Origin: Monodelphis domestica
Taxonomy: Eukaryota; Chordata; Mammalia; Didelphimorphia; Didelphidae
Length of the DNA: 64,000 nucleotides
Reading direction: 5' to 3'
Assembly: GCF_027887165.1 (NCBI RefSeq)
Contig: NC_077228.1
Span: 429,589,957 to 429,653,956, forward strand
The translations under genes and the position numbers were made by a program. The number at the start of each line of letters is the position of its first letter. Positions within the stretch are counted from its first letter, which is position 1. The notes beneath the pieces are model-generated. The model made no database searches. It saw only the letters and a program-made list of their open reading frames with translations, and was not told the origin of the DNA. Shown here piece by piece: positions 1-11,599 of this stretch.

Positions 1-1660
1 CCTGAGGCTGAGAAAGGTTGAATTTCTTCCTCAAAGTCACACAAGCAGAGGCAATCCAAATCTGTTGATTCCCAATTCATTTCTTTTACATAACTTTTCA
101 GTGGCTGATTATTCCTGTTAATATTAATAATGAATTAATTAAGTGCCAAAGATATGAAGAGAGGAAGCTGCTATATAGCATTCACCTTAAATATAAACTT
201 TACTTCAATAGGCCATGAAGACTTTAGAGTTATCATGATTTTGTTTAAATAGCAAAAGATTTTCCTGATACTAATGCAGATTCTTATGGAGAAATGCCAT
301 TTGTATTTCTGAAATAATTGTGCCACCAAAAATGCATTAGTTCAAATTGTTTAGAGAGTCATACTTTATTAGCCACTCCTGAATGTGGTGATGTTCCACA
401 AATTCTCATCTTTGTTTTGTGCTCCAAAGCATCCTTTTCTTCCAGATGCCTCTCAAAGCTGTGATGTTAATTCTGGTCTATGCGCCTGCCTGTCATTTTT
501 GAAGTCATAAGTGAAAGCTGATTTTTGAACACAAAAGAAAGAACATATGCAAAATCCTATCAGGTAAGAAAAGAAATTGACATGCGAATGTTTCAGGAAT
601 AACAGAATGAATTTTTTATGTACTTTTTGAGGGTAGTTCTTTCACAAAAGAGTTTGTTGTCTAAGATAACCCATTCTTCTCAGAAAGTTTATAAGTGATT
701 AAAAATAAGGATTTGGAATTGCCCATTTTCAAACTGTGTCAAAATCACAACCTGGTGTGACATTAATATGGCTCAATTCCCAGAGCCAGGATGGAGGATA
801 TAATTGAAACCGACAATTAAGGAGAAGTATGAGCGATTGATTTGATTTTGTTTTGGGGCTGAATGATTCTAGTTAGCTTAACTGGTTAAAACATGGTGCT
901 ATGCAGTTGCTATATGGGCCAGGGATATTTACAGAGAAACTGAAGGGGAAGCATCCTTTCTCCATAAACTTATGAACTCTGAGCTCTCATCTGCCATCTC
1001 AAAAATATGTCATTTGTTACAAGAACAATTAGGTAAAAGAGTTTAGATAGAAAATCAACCCATTGCCACTATATTTCCCACTAAGATGCCCCCTTCTGAG
1101 ACTAACCAGACCCTTAGTATTTTAGGACTGCCCCCCAAGTTTCTCCAAGTTTCTCCAGGTTACACTAGTATCCACAAATTGGCAGGCAATTTAGTGGAGG
1201 GATGAGGAGAATTTTAAAGTCAGTTTATACTATATATCTGAGGGCCAAAGGGGAAGAAACCTGCTTCCAGATTCCAAGTAGAGGTGAAGGTAAGGAGCTC
1301 TTAGTCCAAGACTAGAGTAGCTAACTGGTTAAAGGAAAAAGTCCTGAGGTGCTGGGGTTGGGATCCCCACTTTAGAAGACGTAAATGAAAGCTGTGCTTG
1401 GTTTCTGTCATCCTTGCTCTTCTGCCCCTCATGTTACCCTCTGTTCATTCACTGTCTCGATATTCTATGCTCAAAATAAACACCACCTCTCTCCAGTATG
1501 AGCACTACTTTTTCTCATTTGTCCCAAGGTGGATTGATTTAATTAGCTTGCTTTTCACTGTGTTTACATTATATTTACACTCAGGCTCTCATGCTAGAAG
1601 TGAGAACCTGAATATGTCATTTCACATCTATTAGTACCATTATCCTTTTCTAAAGGGATT
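1..1660. other. Intergenic DNA, no gene seen
   Basis: Apart from the tRNA-Ile-like piece near 871-921 and a weaker similar piece near 1313-1376, this is unclassified AT-rich DNA. The 78-codon open frame at 1398-1634 has no recognisable domain and looks like chance. Confidence 0.6.
871..921 (+). pseudogene. tRNA-Ile-like pseudogene, internally deleted
   Basis: AGTTAGCTTAACTGGTTAAA and the following ACATGGTGCTA match the D arm and anticodon-stem part of vertebrate tRNA-Ile (GGTTAGCTCAGTTGGTTAGA.. GTGGTGCTA) with only transition-type differences. The segment ends TATATGGGCCA, like the 3' acceptor end. The T arm and much of the anticodon region are missing, so it cannot be a working tRNA. It could be a lone tRNA pseudogene or the head of a tRNA-Ile-derived SINE. 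Confidence 0.5.
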
Positions 1661-1666
1661 GCTCTA

Positions 1667-1860
1667 TATCAGGGGTTTTTAACCTTTTTGTGAGTCATAG
1701 ACCTCTTTGGAAGGCTGGTGAACCCTATGGCCTCTTTTCAGAATAATATTTTTAGATGCATAAAATCAAATGCATAGGATTACAAAAGAAATGTATTATA
1801 CTGAAACAAAGATATAATTTTTTTTTCTGTCCAAGTTTACAGACCTCTTGAAATATACTC
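1667..1860 (-). mobile_element. hAT-like non-autonomous DNA element (old)
   Basis: It begins CAGGGGTTTTTAACCTTTTTG and continues through GACCTCTTTGG..CCTATGG..AATAATATTTTTAGATGCATAAAAT. The reverse complement of the same text is found near 5868, 26876 and 48782. The terminal CAGGGGTTCTTAACC-type inverted repeat is the style of hAT/Charlie elements. The exact family name is not known to me. Confidence 0.5.
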
Positions 1861-1921
1861 AGGTCTTAGGCTAAGAATGTCTATTCTAATTGATTTCTTT
1901 TACCCCTTTCTGCTGTAATTG

Positions 1922-2267
1922 TGCAAAATTGAGATTTGAACTCTGGACTCCATTCCCCAGGAGTCCTTGCTAGCTCCCAGAATGCTTTGTAATCTCACTG
2001 AATTCTCAGGTGGGCCGAGATTGAGAAGGGATTTAACCTGATTGCAAAGGCTTTTGGGGCTCTTTTGGATTTCCATCTTGGAGCAGACGTGGCTCTTCCA
2101 TGATGTGAGATTATCTTGTCTAGGCCTCTCTGGCCTAGGCATGTGTTTCTTATCCTGTATTTTCTTTAATCCTTAATCTTTAATAAACCTCATAAAAATA
2201 TAATACTCCTAACAGAGAGAAACTAATTTCTACCTGCCTCAGTCTCCCCTAAATTTTAATTTTTACA
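1922..2267 (+). repeat. 5' LTR
   Basis: Starts TGCAAAATTGAG and ends TTTTTACA. It carries an AATAAA poly(A) signal in CTTTAATAAACC near 2180, followed by CCTCAGTCTCCCC near the end. It matches the 3' LTR over its full length. Confidence 0.85.
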
Positions 2268-2958
2268 GTTTTGGCAACTTAATGGGAGAAAAAACTCTCA
2301 GTCTTCTGATTCATTTCTGATCTTTAGTTAATCTTTAATAGCTACTGCCTAGAAATTTTTTTAAGCCACGTTTCTCTGGTCAAGGTTTTTTTTTTTTTTT
2401 TTACCCTCGCAAAGCTGCTACTCCCAGCCATTAGCTCCCGGCCCTGACTGCCTGTTTGCTGTTTGCCTCTCACCTGGTTCCTGGCTGCTTTGTTCTGCCT
2501 ACCTGTTTTTTCCTGCTGCTGCTACTGACCTCTCTCCGTCCTCACCTGGTCCTGACCCTGCCCACACGGGGGTCTTTCTCTCGCTCACCTGGCCCACCTG
2601 ATTCAACCAAGATTGCAATCACCTGGTGCCCGATCTCCCGGCCCTGCCTGCCTGTTTCTGCTCCCCAGACCCATGAGCGTGAACCCAGCCATCTCATCAC
2701 CCAGATCCTCGGAGCAGATCGACCAGCTGGCAACAAACAAACTGGGGTATTGGCACCACGTGGGTGGCCTGGACTCCATGTAGACTGGGGCAAGAGGAGG
2801 TATCAGAGGAGGAGAGAGAGAGAGAAAAAAAAGGGAGAGGCAAAGACTTTTTCAAGCAGAAACTTAAAAGCATGGCTATTTTACAAGGATGTCTTTTAAT
2901 TGCATTGATCCTTTTATTGACTTCACCTGCATGTCAGGGAGAAGATTCAGCTAACTTT

Positions 2959-3165
2959 GGGGAAGCAAATGGGTGGCCCAGTGAACTGAGAGCCAGGCAT
3001 AAAGACATGCGGTCCTGGGTTAAAATCTGGCCTCAGATACTTCCTAGCTGTGGGGCCCTGAGCAGATCCCTTAACCCCCATTGCCTAGCCCTTACTATTC
3101 TGCCTTTGGACAATAGACATTTAAATGGATAATTAAAAAAAAACAAAAGCAAAAAAACCAACCCC
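2959..3165 (+). mobile_element. Marsupial tRNA-derived SINE inside the LTR element
   Basis: Reads GCAAATGGGTGGCCCAGTGA, then GGTCCTGGGTTAAAATCTGG, GCCTCAGATACTTCCTAGCTG and CATTGCCTAGCCCTTACTAT, ending in an A-rich tail. AACTTTG-type text at both ends suggests a short target duplication. It postdates the LTR insertion. Confidence 0.85.
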
Positions 3166-5356
3166 AAAGAACTTTGAAGAGACTAGAGGCTATATTCTAA
3201 GGCATTTCAGACTCCAGTAGTTTATAAAAACTCTGTATTTCTATTGCATTTCCTGATTGTTTTGTTTATGATATAACTTTGTGATTTTAAATTCATATAT
3301 TACTGGATTCAATATTATTCTGTTATACTGTTCATTTAATGTACTGAGTTTTAAAATTCTGTTGCTTTTCCTCTATAACCATATATTGATTGAACAAGCC
3401 CATATTAAAAAAAAACAGCTTTTTTCTATTTTTGCCTTTGTAAATTGTCACATAGAGGATAGATGGACTTCAGAACTGGTTACAATTGCTATAACAACCT
3501 TTGAAAAATTTAATGTGCTAAATATCTCAACTAATTTTAAGGGTTTTTTAAATATGATTTTTGTAATTTTTTAAACAATCTCTGGTTATTTTTGCCTGCC
3601 CCTAACACGAGTTGTAAGGCCAATTCTAGCTGAAGTGAAATACATTTTATAACCCCCAATCTTCCCGCATTTCTAAATATGTGAATGGAAGTTGAGGCAG
3701 TTAATCTCAGGGAATTTGTACCCCTAAAAAGCCTTCAAAAAAGGAGCATCCCTTTATTTATACTCTTCAGCTCACTATTTTACTTCCACCAGAATGATAT
3801 ATAGATTTCTTGATTATGTTCTAAACCCAAAGATGAATTTTACTTTGTTTAAAAATATGTTTAAATACCTAGGATGAAAGTTTACTATGTTTGTAAAAAT
3901 TGTGACAAATATCCATCAATTCATAGGTTTTAAAAATGTCATAGAACAATTTATGTGAAATAGGATAGTGTGTTTGTTTGCTATTATAATTAATTGGGCT
4001 ATTGAGAATTTTGGGGATATTGAAACTACATATTTGTACTACTGTTCAATTCATTTGCCTTCTACTCACAGTGGAGCATGGCTAGACATGAAGAGGAAAT
4101 GGATCTCATTTTTGGTGAGAAAGCCTTGTATTTTATATTTTCTTAGCTGACACAGAGTGTCAATGATTATAAGCTACATTTTTGAATTTTTTTAAAGCTC
4201 TTTTATTATTATATTTTTCTTGCATGTGCAATATACTTTTTCAGTTTTTTTAATTTTTTTCCTCTCTTTTTTATATTTGAAGCACATGTCACCAGCATTA
4301 AGATTTTCTTTAAATTTTTTACTTTTCAGTACTATAAGTTTGAAATACATTTGTCAGTGCATGCCCCAAAAGCTTGTGACTATAAAAATGATGCCACTAA
4401 TTATTTAAAAAATTATGGGACTTTGCTTAATGATTCTGTCTGATTCCACGACAAGATATACACAACAGAGCCATTGCACAGAGCCAAAGAAAAGCCAATC
4501 CACGATGGATTGATGCACTTTTAGGCAAATACAAAGGTTTTGAACCTAGTGTGAGACTTGGGGTTGCGACACTTGACTTATGTTAAGATGTTATGTTAGG
4601 CCTTCCTTGTGTCCACACTCACTCTGAAGATACTCACAGACGAGTATCCCCAAAACCTTGGCTCCTATAATCTGGTCCCCTTTTCTGCCTCTCATAGTGT
4701 GGTACCTTTCTGTAGTCCTGGCTATTGACTGGGTAAATGCATCATTGCTTAGATCATTTTGATTGGGCCCTGATTCAAGGACCTATTATAGATTTATTTT
4801 TCTTTTCACTTGGAATTTTTACACATAAGACTTTGATAGTCTATATTTTCATCCATTTTTTTCTTTTTTTTAAAATTTGGATTTTTCTGATATCTTTTTA
4901 ATATTTCTTGCCAGTTGATTCATATACCTCATACTTCAGCCATGCATCCCTAAGTGATCCTGTTTTTTTAATCACCCTCTTAATGGGGGGAATGTAAAAA
5001 ATATCATTATTTAAATTGCAAAGTTTAAATTCCTTTTTGAGAAGAATTTTAGGTAAATAAAATGCCACCTCTCTGAATCCAGAACCAAACTGCTGGAGAA
5101 GCCACCATGAAGAAGCCTCCAGACCACAAGCTGCACAAAAATGAACTTTGGGTGTGGTTGATTGAACATTTATTTGTATGTATACTTTCATGCCAAAGGG
5201 GACTGCCCCCTAACTGGCTTTCTGTCAATGCGTACAGCAATAATTGGTTTTGTTCTTTTTTTTCTCTTATCCTCAAATTATTGTAATCTTTAAATTGATT
5301 ATGTTTTTATGATCCTTTGGGGAAGGACTTCTTCCCAGAGGATCAAATGGGGGGAA

Positions 5357-5702
5357 TGTAAAATTGAGATTTGAACTCTGGACTCCATTCCCCAGGAGTC
5401 CTTGCTAGCTCCCAGAATGCTTTGTAATCTCACTGAATTCTCAGGTGGGCCGAGATTGAGAAGGGATTTAACCTGATTGCAAAGGCTTTTGGGGCTCTTT
5501 TGGACTTCCATTTTGGAGCAGACGTGGCTCTTCCATGATGTGAGATTATCTTGTCTAGGCCTCTCTGGCCTAGGCATGTGTTTCTTATCCTGTATTTTCT
5601 TTAATCCTTAATCTTTAATAAACCTCATAAAAATATAATACTCCTTACAGAGAGAAACTAATTTCTACCTGCCTCAGTCTCCCCTAAATTTTAATCTTTA
5701 CA
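5357..5702 (+). repeat. 3' LTR
   Basis: Starts TGTAAAATTGAG directly after the polypurine tract and ends CTTTACA, followed by the ATTG duplication. It is the same length as the 5' copy. Confidence 0.85.
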
Positions 5703-5867
5703 ATTGTTATGGCTCACCTCTCAAATTGGTGGAATTACAAGTAAGGGGGACAGGGGAGAGAGTTTGAGGCCATGAAGGCCTGTGCTGACGCACAATTCCT
5801 CTGGGTTTTACAGAACTATATTTCAACATCATTAAATTCTTCTTTTGTAACACTAATGTATTTTATT

Positions 5868-5970
5868 TTATGCATTTAAAAATATGATTCTGAGAATCAC
5901 TCAATCAGGCTTCATTATATTGCCAAAGGGTTCCATGACACAGAAAAGTTTATGAACCTTTACCTTAGAT
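5868..5970 (+). mobile_element. hAT-like DNA element fragment
   Basis: TATTTTATGCATTTAAAAATATGATTCTGAGAATC..CCAAAGGGTTCCATGACAC..AAGTTTATGAACC matches the 3' half of the family seen at 26876 and 48782. Confidence 0.5.
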
Positions 5971-6599
5971 CATTACTCCCATATGTTTATGAGTAGGTAA
6001 GCTTTAAATGGTAAGAGATTCTCTGGTTCCCAGTCTCCTGGAGGAGGTAAACTCTTACTAAGAAAATCATAATTCTTTAGAAATTAATGACATCTAGAAG
6101 TACTCTAGTATAGTGTTTCCCAAACTATGTTTGATAAAAATCACAACATGAATAAGGATTCAGTGAGAAAAATTTGAGGTTTTGATATATTCCCTTCTAA
6201 AATATAAAAAAAAATGTGATTGCATATTAAATTCTTATTTAATACAATAATTTTCAACATTAAACTAATTTAACATTTTCTTCAGTCATCTCTCTTAATC
6301 TCAGGGGATTTTCATGTTCCCAGACCTCTCCTTCTCTCAGATAAGCAATCTTATTTTCTGGCTCAAATAGTTTTTTTTAAAATGCTGATTAGTCAGATCT
6401 CTTCAGTATACAGATAAGTAAAAGAAGTTCCAGAAATTCAATTTAACAATTTAACAAACATTCACTAGTTATAATGTACAAAGAGCTATGCTAAACATTG
6501 GAGACCCAAAGGTGAGATATATAATAAATCATCTCAAGAAGTTTTTAGTTTAAAGGAGGAAGGATATATGCACAAAGACCTAAGTGCAAAGATGTCCAA

Positions 6600-7460
6600 A
6601 GTACAATAAAAACCTGACTTTTACCTTGGTGGAATCACTGAAGGTTTCTTGGAAGAGAAGGTATCAGATTTAGGCATTGAAAGAAGGGAAGGACTTCAAT
6701 ATATGGAGTTGTAAATAGAAGGGAAGTAAGTCCATTCCAGGCATGAGGGAAGGCAAGATTAAAGGAAGGAAGATATGGAAAGAGGAGAGAGTAGAACAGG
6801 TATTGAGGATGGTAAGTTGTCCAAGTTGATTAGAAATTATAATATGTGATAGGAAACTATAAGAGATGAGACTAGACAGATAGGTTGCAGTAAGGTTTGT
6901 AGAGGATTTCAAATGCTAGGGTCAAGAGTTAATAATTTTGTAAAACAACAAATGCTTTTTGAATTGAAGAGTAGAATTGTCCCAATGGTATGGAGAACAT
7001 ATTAGAGGGAAAATAGATCAGAGACAGGAAGTTATGAGGCTAGTATAATTAGGCCAAAAAAAATTAGGGTCTAGAATGAGAATGGAGAAGTGGGGACAGA
7101 TGTGAGAAATATTGTGGAGGTAGAAATGTTAGACTTTACAACATGATTGGATAAAAAGAATGAAGGAGGAAAAAAGAGCCAAAGATTTCCCCACCATTAT
7201 AAATCTAGTCAAGTGGGAAGATGATGGTATTACTAATAGTAATGGAGAGGTTAGAAGAGGCAAGTTGGGGGCTGGAGGAGACAAAGAGTTCAATGTTGTG
7301 TACAGGTAGGACATTCAAATGGGGATCTCTAGTAGGTGGCTGGAAATATGAATCTATCCTCTGGGAGAGATTGGAAGTTGAGATTCAGAATTAGTTGTCA
7401 TCTACATCAGAGATATTTACATTTGGCCAGTACTGTTTGCTACTGCAACACATCCAAGAA
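6600..7460 (+). repeat. Ancient mammalian interspersed repeat, family not named
   Basis: Text such as TCAAATGCTAGGGTCAAGAG, GTGGAGGTAGAAATGTTAGAC, GATTGGATAAAAAGAATGAAGG and TAGGTGGCTGGAAATATGAATC follows the order of a widespread old mammalian repeat. Other diverged copies are at 33130-33520 and 44880-44985. There are no coding features. Confidence 0.45.
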
Positions 7461-7489
7461 CACTTGAACAAGTTTGAAATGTAATTGGG

Positions 7490-7698
7490 AGGGGAGCAGG
7501 TAGGTGGTTCAGTGAATTGAGAGTCAGGCTAGAGATAAAAGGTCCTGGGTTCAAATAAGTCCCTAGATACTTCTTAGCAGTTGTGGCTCTGGAGAAATAA
7601 AATTTAACTCCTATTGCCTAGCCCTTATCTCTGTTCTGCCTTATAATATTGATTCTAAGATGAGAGGTTAGATAAGATGAGGAGGAGTTAAGGGTTAA
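7490..7698 (+). mobile_element. Marsupial tRNA-derived SINE with 13-bp target duplication
   Basis: Starts GGGGAGCAGGTAGGTGGTTC, contains GGTCCTGGGTTCAAATAAG and TTGCCTAGCCCTTATC, and ends AAGGGTTAA. AAATGTAATTGGG occurs at 7477-7489 and again at 7699-7711. Confidence 0.9.
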
Positions 7699-7699
7699 A

Positions 7700-8420
7700 A
7701 ATGTAATTGGGGAATATTTAACAAAATCAATAAAATACAATATAAGCTAGTATTAATATATAGTTTTTCTAAGTCAACATGCAGCCAATAGGGATCCTTA
7801 ATTATGATTTAGTGGTCCTTGTTTTATTTATTATTATTTATTTTATTATTTTATCCTTATTTTTAAATTTAAATTTAATTTTATTATTTGAGAGTGACAA
7901 CATTGATCTATAGTGATGTGATAACTGAAGTCATGAGAGTAGATGAAATCTCTTAAGTAATAGAGGGTATGGTGGTTGAGGGATTTTTTTTTCTTCCATG
8001 TATTGGAGAAATGGTACTTTTCTGAGGAGTGGGAAAAGAGAAGTTGGAACATGAGTTACTAGGCAGAAGAACAGGATTTGGTACTGTGGCATGGTGGGGG
8101 ACTTTTGAGATTTGGACAGCTCCCTATCTCCTCTGCTGGAAGAAGGTGTTGGTCATTACTCAACTTCCTTTTCTCTCCCCAGCTTACAGTAATACTAATT
8201 ATATTTAGTCAAACAAATTACTTAGTATTTATGTATAATTACAATGCAACACAATAACAGTTATGCATATTAATAATTACACAGTAGATTAATTGTGTTG
8301 TAAGTTTCATTTGCTTATAGCATTAGACTGTTCTCTGGTCATTATGACCAATTTGATTCACATATTTAGGCCTCAGTTTCCTTATTTATAAAAGGAAGGG
8401 ATTAGACTATTAATCTTTAT
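7700..8420. other. Unclassified AT-rich DNA
   Basis: No gene or clear repeat family is seen. A short TTATTTATTATTATTTATT low-complexity run lies near 7825. Confidence 0.4.
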
Positions 8421-8590
8421 GTAGTCTTTTTTCTCAGTTACATGTAGAAACAATTCATTTTGTGAAATTTTGAATTACAAATTCTTTCTCTCTTCCTCCC
8501 CCCCCCCCCCACCTTGAGAAGTCAGGCAGTTTTATATAGGTTATACATGTATAGTTATGCAGAACATATTTACATATTAGTCAACTACAT
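8420..8590 (-). mobile_element. L1 3' UTR fragment, antisense
   Basis: GTTACATGTAGAAACAATTC, the poly-C/CT run near 8495-8510, and TTATATAGGTTATACATGTA..GCAGAACATATTTACATATTAGTC match the marsupial L1 3' UTR in reverse. The same element resumes near 9190 after about 600 bp of other sequence. Confidence 0.65.
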
Positions 8591-9185
8591 TAGCTTTAAT
8601 GTCCTTTTCAATTCTAACATTTTATGACTCATAGTTTGTTATTTGTATTGCCTGGTTGTCTATATACAACTTAAAATAGAGAGAACATTGATCATCATTC
8701 TCAGAGAAACAACACAAATCATGTCTCATTGATGATAAGTCATTAATCATCTTCATTAACTGTCTCAATTTTTTCTTTTGCTTTGGATTGTCAATAATAA
8801 TCTTTGTTGACAAATTTAGGGCTAAAAAATTCTTTTCTATGAATATTGTCAATATAAAACCTTAACCTCTCTGTATAAGAAAAATGAAGTACAATCTTTT
8901 TATTAATTTTTTAATTTTTCTGAGTTCTTTATTTTTATACTTAATATAATGTGTAACATAACATAATACATTATTTATTATAAATATGTAATAAATCATA
9001 ATAAATATGTATATCCAAGAGCAACAAATTCTTATATTAGCTGTGTCCAAAAATCTGTCTCATTCTTTTATCCTCCTCTCTAGTACCATTCCTCAAGAAG
9101 GCTGGTAATATGATATAGATCATACATATATTATCATATAATATCTATTTCTCTGTTCATTGTGGTATAACTTTATAGCTTAAGT
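8591..9185. other. About 600-bp AT-rich insert splitting an L1
   Basis: It separates two collinear pieces of one antisense L1. The inserted DNA is very AT-rich with no recognised family. The 60-76 codon frames in it have no features of a protein. Confidence 0.45.
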
Positions 9186-9600
9186 TAAAGAAAAATTCAT
9201 GGAGGAGATAAAATGAAGAAATGGCATGTTTCAATCTCCATTCAGGCTTTGTCTGTTCCTTCTATGGCAGTGTTTGTCTTTTTTCATCATGAGTCCCTTG
9301 GAGTTGTCCTGGATCCTCACCTTGTTGATAATAGTTGTCATTCACAATTGTTTACTGTGCATTATTGCTGTTACTGTGCATAACATTCTCTTGGTTCTGC
9401 TCACTTCACTTTGTATCACTGCATATAAGTCTTTCTAGTTTTCTTTGTTGTGTGATCATGTTTGTAATTTCTTATGACACAATAGTATACCATAAGAAAC
9501 ATATCACAGCTTGTTCAATCTTGATACTAAGGAACCTTTACTTACTTCTGCTTAACACTATGAAGAACATGGATTGCCTCCAGTCTTCTTTTTAATGGAC
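9186..9600 (-). mobile_element. L1 3' part, antisense (old)
   Basis: TTTCATCATGAGTCCCTTGG, GTTCTGCTCACTTCACTTTG and the TTCTTATGACACAATAGTATACC series are the reverse complement of the L1 ORF2 C-terminus and 3' UTR seen in better condition at 36890-37614. It is degenerate. Confidence 0.75.
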
Positions 9601-9724
9601 TTACTTTCCTATTATTGCTTGCTCTCTTCTACTACCACTGGCTTGTTTCCAGTGCCATTGTGCTTCAGTTCCTATTTCTTCAGCAGTAATGACTGAGTTA
9701 GTATTGTTAGCTCTTGGTTTAAAC

Positions 9725-10085
9725 CTGATTCCTACACTGAATAGTTGTGTGATCCTGGGCAAGTAATTTATTCTTCCCGAATCTCAATTTCCTCTTCTGG
9801 AAAATGAGCATAATAGAACTTGCACATCCTACTTCATAGCGCTGTTAGAAAGGCACCTTCACCTGCTACGGAGATTTAATAGTGGTTGCTCTCCTCTGCA
9901 ACTATAAATGCAATGAAAGATTTTGGCTCCTATTACTGCTAGGCTTCAGATGCTAGACTTCTACTGACAACTTGGATGATCTTGGGTAAGTTTTTCACTC
10001 TTTCTTCCATTCAGTATCCTTATTTGTAAAAGAGAGAATTGGACTCAGTGACCTCTAAGGTCTCTTCTAAATTTAACTCCTATGG
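9725..10085 (+). repeat. Two MIR-type SINE fragments
   Basis: 9735-9860 has GTGTGATCCTGGGCAAGTAA and AATCTCAATTTCCTCTTCTG. 9960-10085 has TCTTGGGTAAGTTTTTCAC and GACCTCTAAGGTCTCTTC. Both follow the MIR consensus order on the + strand. Confidence 0.6.
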
Positions 10086-10089
10086 AGCT

Positions 10090-11590
10090 AAACTCTCTTC
10101 AAATTAAGCCAGCCAACAAGTGGGCACTGTTTTCCTCAGCTGTTATCTTCTTAGTCCCAGAAATTCTCTTCTAGTTTCCAAAATAAACTTTACCAGTAGG
10201 GCAAGGGAAGTGTCTGAGAAATCAGTTGCAAAATGGTACCACAATTGGCATAGCAGAGGCTGGGAGCACTATCAATATCTCTCACATCTTGGGGGGGGGG
10301 GAGAGGGAATAGCTGACCGGGTACTATGGTCACAACCACCAACAACTTTCTCAAAATTTCCATTGATATATTTTATTTATGTATGTATTATAATTTACAT
10401 GTACATATATAGAATAATTTAATGAGAATTTAAAAAATATGACTATACATTCATGTGGTATCCCAAAAGTCTTGGTGTAATTTGAGGCTGAAATATGTTT
10501 ATATTCTCTCCTCTCCTTCAATACCTCTTGCAAAGGAAAGAACCTCTCTTTGTATCGATTTGCAGGAATATAGAGCATTTTACATAAAAATGAACTTATT
10601 AAGATTATTAGAATTATGATGGAATTGTGACCCAGAGTTCCATCTTTCCTGTCTATTACTCACGCCTTCAATATTTTAATGTGACACAAAAAATCCTTCC
10701 CCTGCCTCAAAGTTGTCCTCTTCCCTCACCACTGTGGTGGCTGTGATCATTGGGTCCTAGTTTCTGGGAAGCTTGGAGGTAAAATGAAAGAGTTTTATAG
10801 CAGTTAGCTATGATATTGTATTCCCAAATGTGTAGTGGTTTTAAAAGGCAGTGTCATTGTCCTTTTAACTAGACACAACAATTTCAGTGTCCACAGGATT
10901 CAATGGCATTCATATAATCCAGGTTAGACTACATTATGAGTATACAATTAAGTGGGGTGGCAAGGTTGGAAGAAAGATTTTCAATTTCTCTACAGGCTTT
11001 TGAATATGTATTTCTTAGATTCTATTTCTTGTGCTCATGCACAAAACTATGAAGGTATGAGGAGAAATAAATACTAGTTCATGCCAACTTTGGGCAGTGT
11101 ATTTACTGAACGGAAATTTACCTTAGAAATCTGTCTCTTGAATTGAAAACACACAGAGATTTCTTACAAATTGGGAAGATATCTCCTAACCTCAACCTGT
11201 CTATGCCTTCTTCGAATTCAGCCCATCACCAACTGTATTACTTTAAACTTTGTAGGCTAATTTCTCTTAATGTACAAATTAGAGATCTAAGTTTTAAAAT
11301 AGTTTTATGATGATTAAAGTTTTTAAAATTTTCAACAAGATATAGATGTGAAAACTAAATGAAAACCTTAGTTTAAGTCATGCTATGTAACCCTACTTTA
11401 AAAAATTGATATTCTGTATTTATAGTACCTTTATTTCCAAATATATCCCTTCTGCCCTATGTATCCAAAGAGCTATTCCTTACAACAAAAGAAATCAGAA
11501 TACAGACAATTAAAAACAAACAAACAAATACAACAACTAACCAGTCCATCAACTAAGTCTTACTATGTAGTGTTCCACAACCATGGATCT
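10090..11590. other. Unique-looking DNA, no gene seen
   Basis: No recognisable repeat except a G run near 10290 and short A-rich text near 11505-11535. Open frames here are short and featureless. Confidence 0.45.
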
Positions 11591-11599
11591 GACTTCTTA

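Larger units (their letters stand above)
1922..5702 (+). mobile_element. LTR retrotransposon / endogenous retrovirus-like element, complete by its ends
   Basis: Two direct repeats of 346 bp (1922-2267 and 5357-5702) begin TG, end CA and differ at only about five positions. They flank 3.1 kb, with a 4-bp target duplication ATTG at 1918-1921 and 5703-5706. A purine-rich tract (GGGGGGAA) sits directly before the 3' LTR. The LTR divergence of about 1.5% implies a fairly recent insertion for this window. The interior is AT-rich, holds a later SINE, and has no gag, pol or env that I can recognise, so it looks non-autonomous or heavily decayed. A 4-bp duplication fits class I (gamma-like) elements, but the family is uncertain. 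Confidence 0.85.

Noticed and set aside
2456-3132. Open frames of 147 and 122 codons inside the LTR element
   Set aside because: They show no recognisable retroviral or host domain and run into the nested SINE. They are treated as part of a fossil element.
7490-7698. tRNA genes from tRNA-like heads (also at other SINE positions)
   Set aside because: These are tRNA-derived SINEs with long unrelated bodies and target duplications, not functional tRNAs.
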